From the NCBI RefSeq assembly GCF_050038885.1, contig NZ_CP143624.1:186001-250000 (forward strand): 64,000 nucleotides of DNA, read 5' to 3'. This document shows positions 51,857 through 61,091 of this stretch, piece after piece; position 1 is the first letter of the stretch, and each line of letters opens with the position of its first letter. The stretch is from Myxococcus flavus (GTDB lineage Bacteria > Myxococcota > Myxococcia > Myxococcales > Myxococcaceae). The position numbers were made by a program, and so were the translations under genes. Below the pieces are notes generated by a model. The model was not told the DNA's origin. It was given only the letters and a program-made list of their open reading frames with translations, and ran no database searches.

Positions 51857-53296
51857 TCACAGCAGGTCGTCTTCCGGCTCGCCGGGTTCCGCCGTGCCTG
51901 CATTCTTCTGGTCGGACGTCCCGTTCGCCGGTGCCGGGGAGGCCGGCGCGGTGCCGCTGGCGGGCGTGGCCTGCGGCGCGGTGGCGTCGCCGGTGGCGGG
52001 CGTCGCCGTGGCGGCGGGCGTCCCGTTGGCGGCGGCCGCCTTCTCCGCGGCCTGCATCTGGGCCTGCTGCTGCTTCTGCAGCTCCTCCATCTGCTTCGCC
52101 TGCTCCTCGGCGAACTTGGCCTCGCGCTTGGCGTTGACGATGACCTCCACCTCGCGCAGCAGGGCGAACACGGGCGCCTCGGCGGGCAGCGCCACGTCGC
52201 CACCGGCCATGGCGATGTACTTGCGGTACAGCTCCGAGGCGCGCTCGGGCGCGTCCTTCACCTTGTGGAGGATGATGGCGCGGTTGAGGTGCACCGCCGC
52301 CATCTCGGGGTCGAGCTTCTCCGCCTCGTCGTACTCCTGCATCGCCTTGTCGTACTGGCCCATGCCCTTGTAGGCGATGCCCAGGTCGAGGTGCGCGGCG
52401 GCGTTCTTGCCATCCGCCTGGAGGATGCGGCGCAGGTGCTGCTCGGCGGCGGGGAAGTTCTCTGCCTGCATGGCCAGCTGCGCCAGCTCCACGTGCGACG
52501 GCACGTAGTCCTCACGCACCTCCAGCGCCTTCTTGAAGGCCAGGCGCGCCTCGTCGACGTCGCCCTCCTGCAGGAGGATGAGGCCCACCGCGTGGTGGAG
52601 CTCGGGATCCGCCGCGTCCAGCTTCACACCCCGCAGGGCCACCAGCTTCGCCATGGCCAGCTGCTTGCGGTCCAGGTAGCTGCGGATCATCACCTTCAGC
52701 GCGGTGGTGGACTGCGGGTCGCGCATCAGCGCGGCGCGCGACAGGTCCATGGCCTTGGTGTGGTCTCCCTGCTGGCGGTAGATCTCCGCCAGCCGCGCCC
52801 GCGACTGCGCGTCATCCGGGTAGCGCTGGAGCACCTCCTGGTACAGCGCCACCGCGCCGGCGACGTTGCCCGCGTTCTGCTCCATCACCGCGAGGTTCTC
52901 CGAGGCCTGCCGCAGCGAGGGCTTCTTCGAGAGCGCCGTCTTGTAGTGGTTGCGCGCCTCGGTCAGCTTGCCCTGGCGCTCGGCCAGCACGCCCAGGTTG
53001 TAGTCGGCCTCGGCGAGGTTGGCGTCCGCCTCCAGCGCGGACTGGAACTTCCGCTCCAGCGACGGGTAGTCGATGGCCTTGGCCTTCTTCTGCGTCTCGA
53101 AGGCCTTCAGGGCGTCCTCGAAGCGGGCCTTGGCCGTGTTCGAGATGGGCGCGACCGCTTCCACCTTGCCGGCGTTCGGGTCCGCCGTCTTGGCCCCGGT
53201 GGGACCGGTGGCCTTGGAGGAAGAACAACCGGCGGCGGCAAGCGAGACGGCCGCCAGCAAGGGGAACAGGCGCATGGTGCGAATCGTCCGGTTCAT
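51857..53296 (-). CDS. gltE: Gliding motility TPR lipoprotein GltE (AglT)
   Basis: A 479-residue lipoprotein with signal peptide MRLFPLLAAVSLAAAGC (lipobox AAGC, no Asp at +2, so outer-membrane retention is expected). It has eight or more TPR units (about 60-370; for example AEADYNLGVLAERQGKLTEA and HLDLGIAYKGMGQYDKAM), a coiled coil rich in Gln/Glu/Ala (about 385-415) and an Ala/Pro/Thr tail ending EPEDDLL. The start overlaps the gltD stop by 1 nt (TAATG), so translation is coupled. In M. xanthus AglT/GltE is an outer-membrane TPR lipoprotein required for gliding. The acidic end resembles the GltD end (EEPEDFL). Confidence 0.93.
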   Translation of the reverse strand: MNRTIRTMRLFPLLAAVSLAAAGCSSSKATGPTGAKTADPNAGKVEAVAPISNTAKARFEDALKAFETQKKAKAIDYPSLERKFQSALEADANLAEADYNLGVLAERQGKLTEARNHYKTALSKKPSLRQASENLAVMEQNAGNVAGAVALYQEVLQRYPDDAQSRARLAEIYRQQGDHTKAMDLSRAALMRDPQSTTALKVMIRSYLDRKQLAMAKLVALRGVKLDAADPELHHAVGLILLQEGDVDEARLAFKKALEVREDYVPSHVELAQLAMQAENFPAAEQHLRRILQADGKNAAAHLDLGIAYKGMGQYDKAMQEYDEAEKLDPEMAAVHLNRAIILHKVKDAPERASELYRKYIAMAGGDVALPAEAPVFALLREVEVIVNAKREAKFAEEQAKQMEELQKQQQAQMQAAEKAAAANGTPAATATPATGDATAPQATPASGTAPASPAPANGTSDQKNAGTAEPGEPEDDLL

Positions 53297-56200
53297 TAGA
53301 GGAAGTCCTCCGGCTCCTCGTCATCCGCGCCCTGCTTGGCGGGGGTGGTGCCGTTGGGGGCGGCCGCCGGGCGGGCGTCCACCTGGGTCTCGGTCTGCGA
53401 GCGCAGCTGCGCGGTGAGGTCCGTGAGGTCCTCCTGCAGCGTCTCCGCCTTCGCCTGCTGCGACTCCGACGCCGCCTTGGGCGCCGGCGGCGGCACGTCC
53501 TGGATGGTGGCCAGCAGGTCGCCGCCAATGAGCTGCACGCCGCTCTTCAGCGCCACCTTCTCCTCGGGCATGTCGGGATAGAGGTCCGGCTGGTACGTGG
53601 TCCGCAGCAGCTTCAGGCTCTCCGCGGCGCAGTCGTTGTACACGTCCAGCTCGCGGCTCTTGGCCACCGTGGCCGCGAAGGCCTCGGCCGCCTTGTCCTT
53701 GAGCGGCTGCGCCTGGTTGGCGAACTCGTCGCGCAGCGCCTGCTGCGACTCCTCGTCCAGGCCCCGCGGCATGGGCGCGTTCGCGACGCGGTCGGCGAAG
53801 TGGTCATACGCCAGGCCAATGCGGTGCAGCGCGCAGATGGCGGACTCGGGCGCGCCCAGCGACACCGTCTGCACGTACTTCTTCTCCACCACCTGGAGCG
53901 CGCGGCTCTTGTCCTGGATGCTCGCCCGGAAGCGGTCCGGCGACGGCGGGGCGCCCCAGTACAGCTTCAGGCGTCGGTACTCGTGCCAATCCGGCTCCAC
54001 CGCCAGGAACTGCGCCTGCGCGGCGGTGGCGAGCGCCGGCTTCTCCAGCGAGCCCTGCACGCGACGGGGAAGCTGCTCGAAGTGCTCGTAGATGCGCTTG
54101 TACATGCGCGCCACGTCGCGCGACTTGCCCATCTTCTTGTACAGGTCGACGATGCGGCCCTCGGCGGCCAGATACCGGCTGGGCGAGCGCATGTTGTCGC
54201 GCTCGTACTGCTCCAGCATCTTGATGGCCTTGAACGCCGCGCCGCTCTTCCCCGTGAGGTCGATGATGGACAGGCGGATCTCATCCGCGTCCTTGGCGCG
54301 CGGCCACAGCTCCAGGTAGCGCTCGCGGTTGCGCAGGGCCGCCTTCATCTGCCCCAGGCCCTCGCGGTAGGTGGCGGCGTTGAACAGCGCCACCTGCGCC
54401 TTGGCCTCATCCCACTTCTGCACCACCGCGGGCTTGTCGTCCGCCGCGCCGCGCTTCTTGCCGCCGCGCCCCCGGGCCCTGCCAGCGCCCTTCTCGCCCA
54501 GGCTGCGCTCGTAGCCGCGCACGTAGGCCTCGTAGGTGGTGGCCGCGTCCTCGAAGTCGCCGATGGCCTCCAGCGCCTCCGCGTTGGCGTAGATGGAGTC
54601 GGGCACGTGCTTGGAGCGCGGGTACTCGGCGAACAGGCGCTTGCGCACCTCGATGGCCTTATCCAAGCGCTTCGCCTTGTAGTAGTCGACGGACGCGTTG
54701 TAGAGCGCCAGGTCGGCGATCTCCGTCTCCGGGAAGTCCTTCACGAACGCGAGGTACGCCTCGGCGGCCTTCTCGAACTCCTTCTTCTCCTCCAGCTGGC
54801 TGACGAGCTTGAAGGAGGACTGCTCGATGAGCTTGGCCAGGTCGTCGCGGAACTTGCCCACCGCCAGCTTGTCGTTGGCGTAGAAGCGCCGCGCCCACTC
54901 GTTCACCTTCGCGTAGTCCTGCAGCAGGTGGTACGAGTCGAGGATGAGGTTGGCGGAGATCTCCGCCGCGCGCTCGCCGTTCTCGAACTTGTACTCGGGG
55001 TAGCCGAGCGCAATCTCGCTGAAGCGCAGCACCGCCTCGTCGAAGTGGTTGTGGCGGTAGTAGATGTTGGCCGCCTTGAAGGCGATCTCCACCCGCTTGT
55101 CCCCCTTGGGCACGTACTTGAGGTAGCGCTCGCACGCGTCGAGCAGCGCCTTCTTCAGCGTGGGGATGGCGGCCTTCTTGGTGATGTCCGAGCCCACCGC
55201 CTCGCTCTTGGCCTCGCCGCGCGCCTCGGCGGCCTTGACGACCTCGTCGTAGGCGAGCACCGCGTTGTAGGCGGCGTTCTGCAGCCACTTGCCCGGCTTG
55301 CCCGGCTTGGGCTTGCCCTGGTCGTCCTTGGCCTCCAGCACCTTGGCGTCCTGGAGCACGACGAGCGTGTAGTTGGCGGCGGCCTTCTCGAAGTTCTGCA
55401 GGTTGTCGTTGAGGAGCTCGGCCCAGAAGAAGCGCAGGTCGTACGCCTTGGGGTTCTCCGGGAACAGCGTGAGGTAGTCGCTGTACACCGCGTCCGCGTA
55501 ACGGAAGGTCTCCTCGTTGCGCGTCTTCTTGCCCTCGTTGTGCCAGGTGACGGCGAGGTTGGACAGCGTGCGCTCGGAGAGCTCCTTCGCCTCCTCCAGC
55601 AGCTTCTTGTCCTTCTCCTCCTTGATGACGCCCGAGCCCTCGACCTCCTTCATGATCTTCACGAGCCGGCGCACCTGCACCACGGTGCGCTCCTTGTTGC
55701 CCATGCGGAGGATGCAGTCGACGATGCGGCCCTGGAAGCCGGGCGCCTCGGGCGACAGCGGCTTCTCCTTGATGAGGCCGTTGTAGGTGATGGCCGCCTC
55801 GCGGTCCTTGCCATCGCCGTAGTACAGGTTGGCCAGCTGCTTCAGCATCGTGAAGCGGTCTTCCGGGTTGGTGGCCACCTTGCCGAACTCGGCGCGGGCC
55901 TGGCCCACGTCGCCCTGGTGCGCGTACGCGCGGACGTAGTCGGTGCGCGCCTCGCGGATCAGCGAGCTGCGGCCGCTCTTGCCGCCGTCCTTCTCCACGG
56001 CGTTGGCGCCGGCCAGCTCACCGTAGAGCACCACCGTCTTGAACTTGTCCTTCGCCGCCTCGAAGTCCCCCATGTTGTAGTGGCACCAGCCCTGCTTGTA
56101 GAGGGCGAAGGCGTACACCTGGCTCTCGGGGAACTCGGCGGCCTTCTTGTACGCCGCCAGCGCCTTCTCCAGCTCCGCGCGCTTTCCCTTGGAGTTGTTG

Positions 56201-56868
56201 AAGTAGTACTCACCGAAGGCCAGGTAGGCGTCCGGGATGAACTTGGACTGCGGGTGCTTCTCCACCAGGCGCTTGAAGGCCACCAGCGCCTTGCGGTCCT
56301 GGCCGTCCTCCATGAGGTACTGGCCGAGGAAGAAGAGCACCTCGTCGGTGCGCTCGAAGTTCGGGTACTCCTGGACGATCTTCGTGTACTGGTCGACCGC
56401 GAGCTTGCCGTACTCCTTCTGCTTCGCGATCAACGCCGCCTTCTCCGCCTTGGCGCGCTGCTGGCCCGCGGCGTCGTTGCGGTTCATCGCCTGGATGAGG
56501 TCGTCGTCCTTCCGGTTCGCCTCGAAGAAGTAGAACTTCGACTCCTCCCAGTAGAACTCGCCGAGGCGGAACAGGAGGCTGGGGGCCTCCTTCGGATCCG
56601 GCGACAGGGAGATGATCTTCTTCAGCGACTGGATCTGCTCACGCCGCTTGGACGCCACCTGCAGCTCCACGCCCAGCCGGAACTGGTCGTACTGGAGCGC
56701 GGGGGCGACCTCCTCCTTCTTCTTTTCGCGGGTGATGTCGCCAGCCAGGGACTTGTCCACCGACGTGGTGGACTTCCGGCCGAGATCGGCATCGCGCGGG
56801 GCTTTCTTCTCCTGGGCGGTGGCGGCCGTGGCCAGGAGCACGAGGCAGACGAGAAGCGAACGGCGCAT
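53296..56868 (-). CDS. gltD: Gliding motility periplasmic TPR protein GltD (AgmU)
   Basis: A 1190-residue secreted protein, close to the roughly 1200 residues of M. xanthus AgmU. Start ATG 56868 (AGGAAG five bases upstream) begins the signal peptide MRRSLLVCLVLLATAATAQ. An upstream in-frame extension in the same frame lacks coding character. TPR units fill most of the chain (LGEFYWEESKFYFFEANR; AYLAFGEYYFNNSKGKRAEL). A basic RGRGGKKRG insertion occurs near 810, and the acidic C-terminus is DDEEPEDFL. AgmU decorates a helical track and joins focal adhesions in the periplasm. It is the first gene of the cluster and has a sigma-70-like promoter upstream. Confidence 0.94.
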   Translation of the reverse strand: MRRSLLVCLVLLATAATAQEKKAPRDADLGRKSTTSVDKSLAGDITREKKKEEVAPALQYDQFRLGVELQVASKRREQIQSLKKIISLSPDPKEAPSLLFRLGEFYWEESKFYFFEANRKDDDLIQAMNRNDAAGQQRAKAEKAALIAKQKEYGKLAVDQYTKIVQEYPNFERTDEVLFFLGQYLMEDGQDRKALVAFKRLVEKHPQSKFIPDAYLAFGEYYFNNSKGKRAELEKALAAYKKAAEFPESQVYAFALYKQGWCHYNMGDFEAAKDKFKTVVLYGELAGANAVEKDGGKSGRSSLIREARTDYVRAYAHQGDVGQARAEFGKVATNPEDRFTMLKQLANLYYGDGKDREAAITYNGLIKEKPLSPEAPGFQGRIVDCILRMGNKERTVVQVRRLVKIMKEVEGSGVIKEEKDKKLLEEAKELSERTLSNLAVTWHNEGKKTRNEETFRYADAVYSDYLTLFPENPKAYDLRFFWAELLNDNLQNFEKAAANYTLVVLQDAKVLEAKDDQGKPKPGKPGKWLQNAAYNAVLAYDEVVKAAEARGEAKSEAVGSDITKKAAIPTLKKALLDACERYLKYVPKGDKRVEIAFKAANIYYRHNHFDEAVLRFSEIALGYPEYKFENGERAAEISANLILDSYHLLQDYAKVNEWARRFYANDKLAVGKFRDDLAKLIEQSSFKLVSQLEEKKEFEKAAEAYLAFVKDFPETEIADLALYNASVDYYKAKRLDKAIEVRKRLFAEYPRSKHVPDSIYANAEALEAIGDFEDAATTYEAYVRGYERSLGEKGAGRARGRGGKKRGAADDKPAVVQKWDEAKAQVALFNAATYREGLGQMKAALRNRERYLELWPRAKDADEIRLSIIDLTGKSGAAFKAIKMLEQYERDNMRSPSRYLAAEGRIVDLYKKMGKSRDVARMYKRIYEHFEQLPRRVQGSLEKPALATAAQAQFLAVEPDWHEYRRLKLYWGAPPSPDRFRASIQDKSRALQVVEKKYVQTVSLGAPESAICALHRIGLAYDHFADRVANAPMPRGLDEESQQALRDEFANQAQPLKDKAAEAFAATVAKSRELDVYNDCAAESLKLLRTTYQPDLYPDMPEEKVALKSGVQLIGGDLLATIQDVPPPAPKAASESQQAKAETLQEDLTDLTAQLRSQTETQVDARPAAAPNGTTPAKQGADDEEPEDFL

Positions 56869-56961
56869 GGTCTTCCTAAGAGAGGGGCACCGGCGTCCCC
56901 GGTCGCTTGCCTGGTAGGCAAGTGTCCGGGAATCTTCGGGAATTTCCATTCGGGGACCCTC

Positions 56962-56991
56962 ACTATGCGCGGTTTCCGCGCGACGGGTCAA
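56962..56991 (-). promoter_or_regulatory. Candidate promoter of the glt cluster
   Basis: Reading leftward, TTGACC (56991-56986) and CATAGT (56967-56962) are separated by 18 bases, five and four matches to sigma-70 consensus. It lies about 95 bases before the gltD start, giving a leader of roughly 85 bases. Confidence 0.45.
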
Positions 56992-57076
56992 CCATGACTG
57001 GCCGCTCGCTTTCCGAGCGAAGCGTCGGTTCGAAATCTTCCAGATCCGCTGTGAAAAACGGCATCTGGGAGTTGCC

Positions 57077-57808
57077 ATGTCGGACCTGCCGGGTATGGGG
57101 GAGCGGACGGTCGGTTGCCCGGCCTCCCTGCACTGGAGTACGCGTCGGATCATGAGTCTCCTCCCCGAAAGCGCCAGCTTCGAAGAGCTGGTCCAGGACT
57201 ACTTCCTCGCCGTGCGTGGCGCGGGGCTGATGCTCTCCGCGCTGGACACCGAGCTTTTGACGACCTGGGCCCGGGAGGGCGTTCCCTTCGAAGTCGTGGC
57301 CCGCGGCATCTCCCGCTCCGCGGAGAAGGCCCTCTGGGACGCGCGGCCCGGAGAGCCGGTGCTGCGCTCGCTGCGCGCATGCCGGCGACAGGTGGAGTCG
57401 GAGATCAAGAAGTACCGGGAACTGGCCGCGGGCGCGGGCAGCGAGGAGGCCTCCGCGCCCAAGCGCAAGCGGGCCCGCTCCTGGGAGGAGACGCGCCATG
57501 CGCGGCTCTGCGCGGCGCTCGAGGACCTGGCAGGGCGGGACGAGGCGCTCGCCCCCCGTGTGCGAAGCCTGCGCATCACCGTCCTGGCGCACGTCCCGGA
57601 AGAGCCGGCGGCCATGGATGCCCAGGAGGCGCTGGCCTTCCTCTTGCTGCTGCGCGCCCTGCCCTTCCCGGACCGGTGCGCGCTGTGGCGCGAGGCGCTG
57701 GCGGCATCCGCCGAGCAGCAGGTGATGTCGCCTCGCGCGCGCAAGGTGGCCCGGCGCTTCCGGGTCCTCGCCACGGTGCGACGACGGCTGGGGGTGAAGG
57801 AGATGTAG
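57077..57808 (+). CDS. Hypothetical protein, possible DnaD-like partner of the helicase-loader gene
   Basis: A 243-residue protein from ATG 57077, supported by GGGAG five bases upstream. ATG 57152 would remove 25 residues and has only a distant GGAG. The middle is helical, with a helix-turn-helix-like stretch (LLTTWAREGVPFEVVARGIS, about 60-80), a basic linker KRKRARSWEE and a helical tail ending KVARRFRVLATVRRRLG. It is 58 bp upstream of a DnaC/DnaI-like ATPase in the same direction. Such pairs recall DnaD/DnaI or replication-initiation helpers, but this is inference. The gene is divergent from gltD. Confidence 0.75.
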   Translation: MSDLPGMGERTVGCPASLHWSTRRIMSLLPESASFEELVQDYFLAVRGAGLMLSALDTELLTTWAREGVPFEVVARGISRSAEKALWDARPGEPVLRSLRACRRQVESEIKKYRELAAGAGSEEASAPKRKRARSWEETRHARLCAALEDLAGRDEALAPRVRSLRITVLAHVPEEPAAMDAQEALAFLLLLRALPFPDRCALWREALAASAEQQVMSPRARKVARRFRVLATVRRRLGVKEM

Positions 57809-57866
57809 GCGGGCAACCCAACTGCTCGCCCGTTCAGCAAGCTGACGGCCGAGGGGAGGCTCTGGT

Positions 57867-58829
57867 ATGGCAGTGCGTGAGATGGCTCCAAAGGCGAATG
57901 GCGAGGCGTGTGGTGAGTGCGGCGGGCGGACCTATGTCATCGAGCGTCGCGGGGACCAGGCCCAGGCCCGCATCTGCCACTGCTCCGAGCACTGCTCGGT
58001 GTGCGGCGGGCGCGGGCACGTGCTCGTCGAGCGCGAGGCGGAGTTCAGCCAGAAGGTCGGCCCCCGGCGCTACGAGGTGATGGAGTCGTGCGTGTGCACG
58101 CAGCGGCGGAAGCGGATCGCGCGCTTCAACGAAGTGGGGCTGCCCGCCGTGGTGTCCCACGCGAGCTTCGACAACTACCGCGCCTTCAACGAGTCCCAGG
58201 ACCGCAGCCGCGGCGTGGCGCTGCACTTCGCCCACCAGTACGTGAAGGGAGGCCCGTCCAAGGGCTTCATCCTCAGCGGCCCGGTGGGAACGGGGAAGAC
58301 GCACCTGCTCGCGGCCACGCTGGCGCACCTCGTGCTGGAGGTGGGCGTGCGCGGGCGCTACGTGGAAATCTCCCTGCTCTACGCCACCATCCGGCGCGGC
58401 TTCCAGGAGGGCAAGAGCGGCGGGGAGATCATCGGCCCCCTGTCCGAGGTCGAGGTGCTGGCCATCGACGAGCTGGGCAAGGGCCGCGGCAGCCCCTTCG
58501 AGATGGAGACGCTCGATGAGCTGATCGCCCGCCGCTACAACGCCGGGCGCACCACGCTGTTCGCGACCAACTACTCGCTGGAGCCGGAGAAGCGGATGGC
58601 GCGCAGCGCCGCCCCGTCGGGCTACCGGACCACCGAGGACGCGCGCGGCGCCCTGCGGGAGGCGGAGCTGCTCCGGGAGCGCGTGGGTGAGCGCATCTAC
58701 AGCCGGCTGTGCGAGCTGTGCACCTTCGTGGAGCTGCCGAAGGACACGCCGGACCGGCGCCGTACGCGCCAGGAGATGGACGCCCCCATGCACCACGCGG
58801 TGGGCGGCATGCGCAACATGGGACGCTAG
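57867..58829 (+). CDS. DnaC/DnaI-like AAA+ ATPase with N-terminal zinc fingers
   Basis: A 320-residue protein from ATG 57867, with AGGGGAGG seven bases upstream. The N-terminus holds cysteine pairs CGECGG (15-20), CHCSEHCSVCGG (about 37-48) and a further CVC (about 75), a likely zinc-binding region. The AAA+ domain has Walker A ILSGPVGTGKTHLL (about 134-147), Walker B VEVLAIDELGKG (about 194-205) and sensor 1 TTLFATNYSLEP (about 230-240). It fits the DnaC/DnaI/IstB helicase-loader class. No transposase is nearby, so it is not an IS21 IstB. It probably loads DnaB or an equivalent helicase in replication or repair. Confidence 0.85.
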   Translation: MAVREMAPKANGEACGECGGRTYVIERRGDQAQARICHCSEHCSVCGGRGHVLVEREAEFSQKVGPRRYEVMESCVCTQRRKRIARFNEVGLPAVVSHASFDNYRAFNESQDRSRGVALHFAHQYVKGGPSKGFILSGPVGTGKTHLLAATLAHLVLEVGVRGRYVEISLLYATIRRGFQEGKSGGEIIGPLSEVEVLAIDELGKGRGSPFEMETLDELIARRYNAGRTTLFATNYSLEPEKRMARSAAPSGYRTTEDARGALREAELLRERVGERIYSRLCELCTFVELPKDTPDRRRTRQEMDAPMHHAVGGMRNMGR

Positions 58830-58888
58830 GCCGTCGCGGCGCGACTGCCCGCTCGACGGACGGAGCGGGCCTCGCGCATCCTGTGTCC

Positions 58889-59215
58889 ATGACTGACGCC
58901 ATCATCGTCCTCGTCACCGCCCCCACGGCGGACAAGGCCGCCGAGCTCGCCCGCGCGCTGGTGGAGGAGCAGCTCGCCGCCTGCGGCAACATCGTCCCGG
59001 GGCTGCGCTCCATCTACCGGTGGGAGGGGCAGGTGCAGGACGAAGCCGAGGTCCTGCTCATCCTCAAGACGCGCGCGGCCCTCTTCGAGCCGCTGCGTGC
59101 GCGCGTCGTCGAGCTGCATCCCTATGACGTGCCAGAGGTGCTGCGCCTGGACGTCACGGACGGCCACGCGCCGTACCTGGCCTGGATTCTGGGCAGCACG
59201 CGTGCGCCGACCTGA
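58889..59215 (+). CDS. cutA: Divalent-cation tolerance protein CutA
   Basis: A 108-residue protein matching CutA1 along its whole length: VLVTAPTADKAAELARALVE, then EEQLAACGNIVPGLRSIYRW, and the closing HPYDVPEVLRLDV. CutA forms a trimer with a ferredoxin-like fold, linked to copper tolerance and signalling. The start ATG 58889 lacks a clear Shine-Dalgarno. It follows the helicase-loader gene by 59 bp. A 7-bp hairpin lies 40 bases after its stop. Confidence 0.95.
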   Translation: MTDAIIVLVTAPTADKAAELARALVEEQLAACGNIVPGLRSIYRWEGQVQDEAEVLLILKTRAALFEPLRARVVELHPYDVPEVLRLDVTDGHAPYLAWILGSTRAPT

Positions 59216-59254
59216 CGGCGACGCCCCCTTCCCCACCTGGCGGCAATGCCGGCG

Positions 59255-59273
59255 CTCCGGACTCCCTCCGGAG
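59255..59273 (+). terminator. Hairpin after cutA
   Basis: CTCCGGA (59255-59261) and TCCGGAG (59267-59273) form a 7-bp stem with a 5-base loop, 40 bases after the cutA stop. There is no T-run. Confidence 0.3.
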
Positions 59274-59459
59274 GGCGGGCAGGCACACGCGCGGCGCGGC
59301 CTCCAGGCCCTGGCTCCGAGAGGGCGGCGGACCGTCGAGGCCCGCGGCCTCCGCCGGGCTGCCTGCTCCTCCGAGGACCGGACGTAGGCATCGGCCAGAA
59401 TAGGGCTCGAGCGCAGGAACGTTCTCGGCTCGCCCCCTACCTCCCCAGGAGCCGACCCC

Positions 59460-61091
59460 ATGTCCAGCTTGCGCAGTTTGTGCCTCCTCGGACTCGTGTC
59501 CGTGGGCGGTGTCGCCTGTTCCCGCGGCGCAGAGGAGCCCGCTCCGGCCTCCGACGCGAGCCCCCTGCCCAGCTATCCGGGCTCGCGGCAGCCGTCGGCC
59601 CCCACCACTCCCGCGCCGGAGCCGCAGGACGACGACGACGTCAACAGCCATGACGATGAGGACCCGCCCGTCGCGGAGCAGCCGCCCCCCGAGCCAGAGT
59701 CCCCACCTCCGCCCGCGTACGTCCGGGAGTGGTACGTGAGCCCATCCGGAGATGACTCGGCGAGCGGCTCGCGCGACAGGCCCCTGCGCACCATCTCCAA
59801 GGCCCTGACGCTGGTGGGGCCGGGCGAAATCATCCGCGTCCAGAAGGGAACCTACGCGGAGAAGCTCGTCATCGGCGCCAGCACGCGGGCCGGCACCGCC
59901 GACGCGCCCATCACCCTCCTGGGCGAGGGGCTGCCCAAGGTCGTCCCGACGTCCGGCGGATGGTTCATGGCCCACGTGCAGCGGCCCCACTGGCGCATCG
60001 AGGGCTTCGAGTTCGACGTCCAGGGCCAGCGGCAGGTCGCCGTGACGTTCTCCGGCAACACCGAGGGCACCGTGCTCGCGGGCAACGAGCTGCACCACGG
60101 CGCCTTCGGCAGCGGCATCAGCACCGACGCGGGCGCGAAGGGCATCACCATCGAAGGCAACCACATCCACCACTTCGCGCGCGGCAACGACGACTCGCAC
60201 GGCGTCGTCATCGCCCCCACCTCGGTGAACATCACCGTGCGAGGGAACGACATTCACGACAACTCGGGCGACTCGGTGCAGTGCCTGGGCCCCGAGGGCT
60301 TCAGCGACAACACCCCGGCGCGCGGCGTCCTCATCGAGGACAACGAGATGTACGACAACCGGGAGAACGCCGTGGACCTCAAGACGTGCCACGACGTCGT
60401 CGTGCGCGGCAACCGCATGTACGGGTTCACCAGGTCCACCTCGTCACGCGGCGAGGCCGTGGTGGTGCACTACTCCGCGAAGAACGTCGTCATCGAGGAG
60501 AACGACATCTTCGACGCCTCGATTGGCATCGCGGTGGGAGGCAACCGCGTGGGCGCCCCGCCCACCAACGTCTCCATCCGCCGCAACCGCATCCACGACT
60601 TGAAGACGCCCGAGGGCTCGGGCATCCGCATCGAGAACGGCCATGACGTGCGCGTGCTGCACAACACCGTCGTGGGCACCGACGGCTTCGCCTTCGTGGT
60701 GGGCCACGGCACCGGAGGCGCATCCACCCACGTGGCGGTGCGCAACAACGTGTTCGCCACGCGCAACGCGGTCAGCATGGGCCTGTCCGCCCCCGGCCTC
60801 CGCATGGAGTCCAACCTCTACCTGACGGGCGCCGCGTTCAACTCCGGCATCTTCGTGGCCCCGCAGAGCGACTGGGTGGGTGGCACGCTCGCCAACTGGC
60901 TGTCGGACGGCGTGGAGCTGGGCTCGGGTGAGAGCGGCGAGCCGCTGGTGGACCTGGACGCGCTCCTGCCCGGCGAAGCCGCGGTGGACCGGGGCATGGA
61001 CCTGGGGCTGCCCTACTGCGGCGCCGCGCCGGACATCGGCGCGGTGGAGTCGGACTGCCCCGAGGCCGCGACGGCGGAGCTCACGGAGTGA
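59460..61091 (+). CDS. Right-handed beta-helix lipoprotein
   Basis: A 543-residue lipoprotein from ATG 59460 (AGGAG nine bases upstream). The signal peptide LCLLGLVSVGGVAC leads to the lipid Cys and a long Pro/Asp/Glu linker to about 88. WYVSPSGDDSASGSRDRPLR opens a parallel beta-helix of the DUF1565/pectate-lyase-like type. Repeated turns follow, such as GNEIHHGAFGSGIST, VRGNDIHDNSGDSVQ, IEDNEMYDNRENAVD and VEENDIFDASIGIAV. It ends with YCGAAPDIGAVESDCP, a common close in such proteins. It probably binds or cleaves a surface polysaccharide; no catalytic site can be fixed. The 3' end overlaps the convergent NHL gene by 11 bp. Confidence 0.88.
   Translation: MSSLRSLCLLGLVSVGGVACSRGAEEPAPASDASPLPSYPGSRQPSAPTTPAPEPQDDDDVNSHDDEDPPVAEQPPPEPESPPPPAYVREWYVSPSGDDSASGSRDRPLRTISKALTLVGPGEIIRVQKGTYAEKLVIGASTRAGTADAPITLLGEGLPKVVPTSGGWFMAHVQRPHWRIEGFEFDVQGQRQVAVTFSGNTEGTVLAGNELHHGAFGSGISTDAGAKGITIEGNHIHHFARGNDDSHGVVIAPTSVNITVRGNDIHDNSGDSVQCLGPEGFSDNTPARGVLIEDNEMYDNRENAVDLKTCHDVVVRGNRMYGFTRSTSSRGEAVVVHYSAKNVVIEENDIFDASIGIAVGGNRVGAPPTNVSIRRNRIHDLKTPEGSGIRIENGHDVRVLHNTVVGTDGFAFVVGHGTGGASTHVAVRNNVFATRNAVSMGLSAPGLRMESNLYLTGAAFNSGIFVAPQSDWVGGTLANWLSDGVELGSGESGEPLVDLDALLPGEAAVDRGMDLGLPYCGAAPDIGAVESDCPEAATAELTE

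Noticed and set aside
53296..57153. A longer GltD start upstream of ATG 56868
   Set aside because: The extension has no coding character, covers the promoter-like sequence, and would bury the clear signal peptide and its ribosome-binding site.
57867..58829. IstB helper of an IS21 transposon
   Set aside because: There is no IstA transposase or terminal repeats nearby. The N-terminal zinc-finger cysteines and the context fit a DnaC/DnaI-like protein better.
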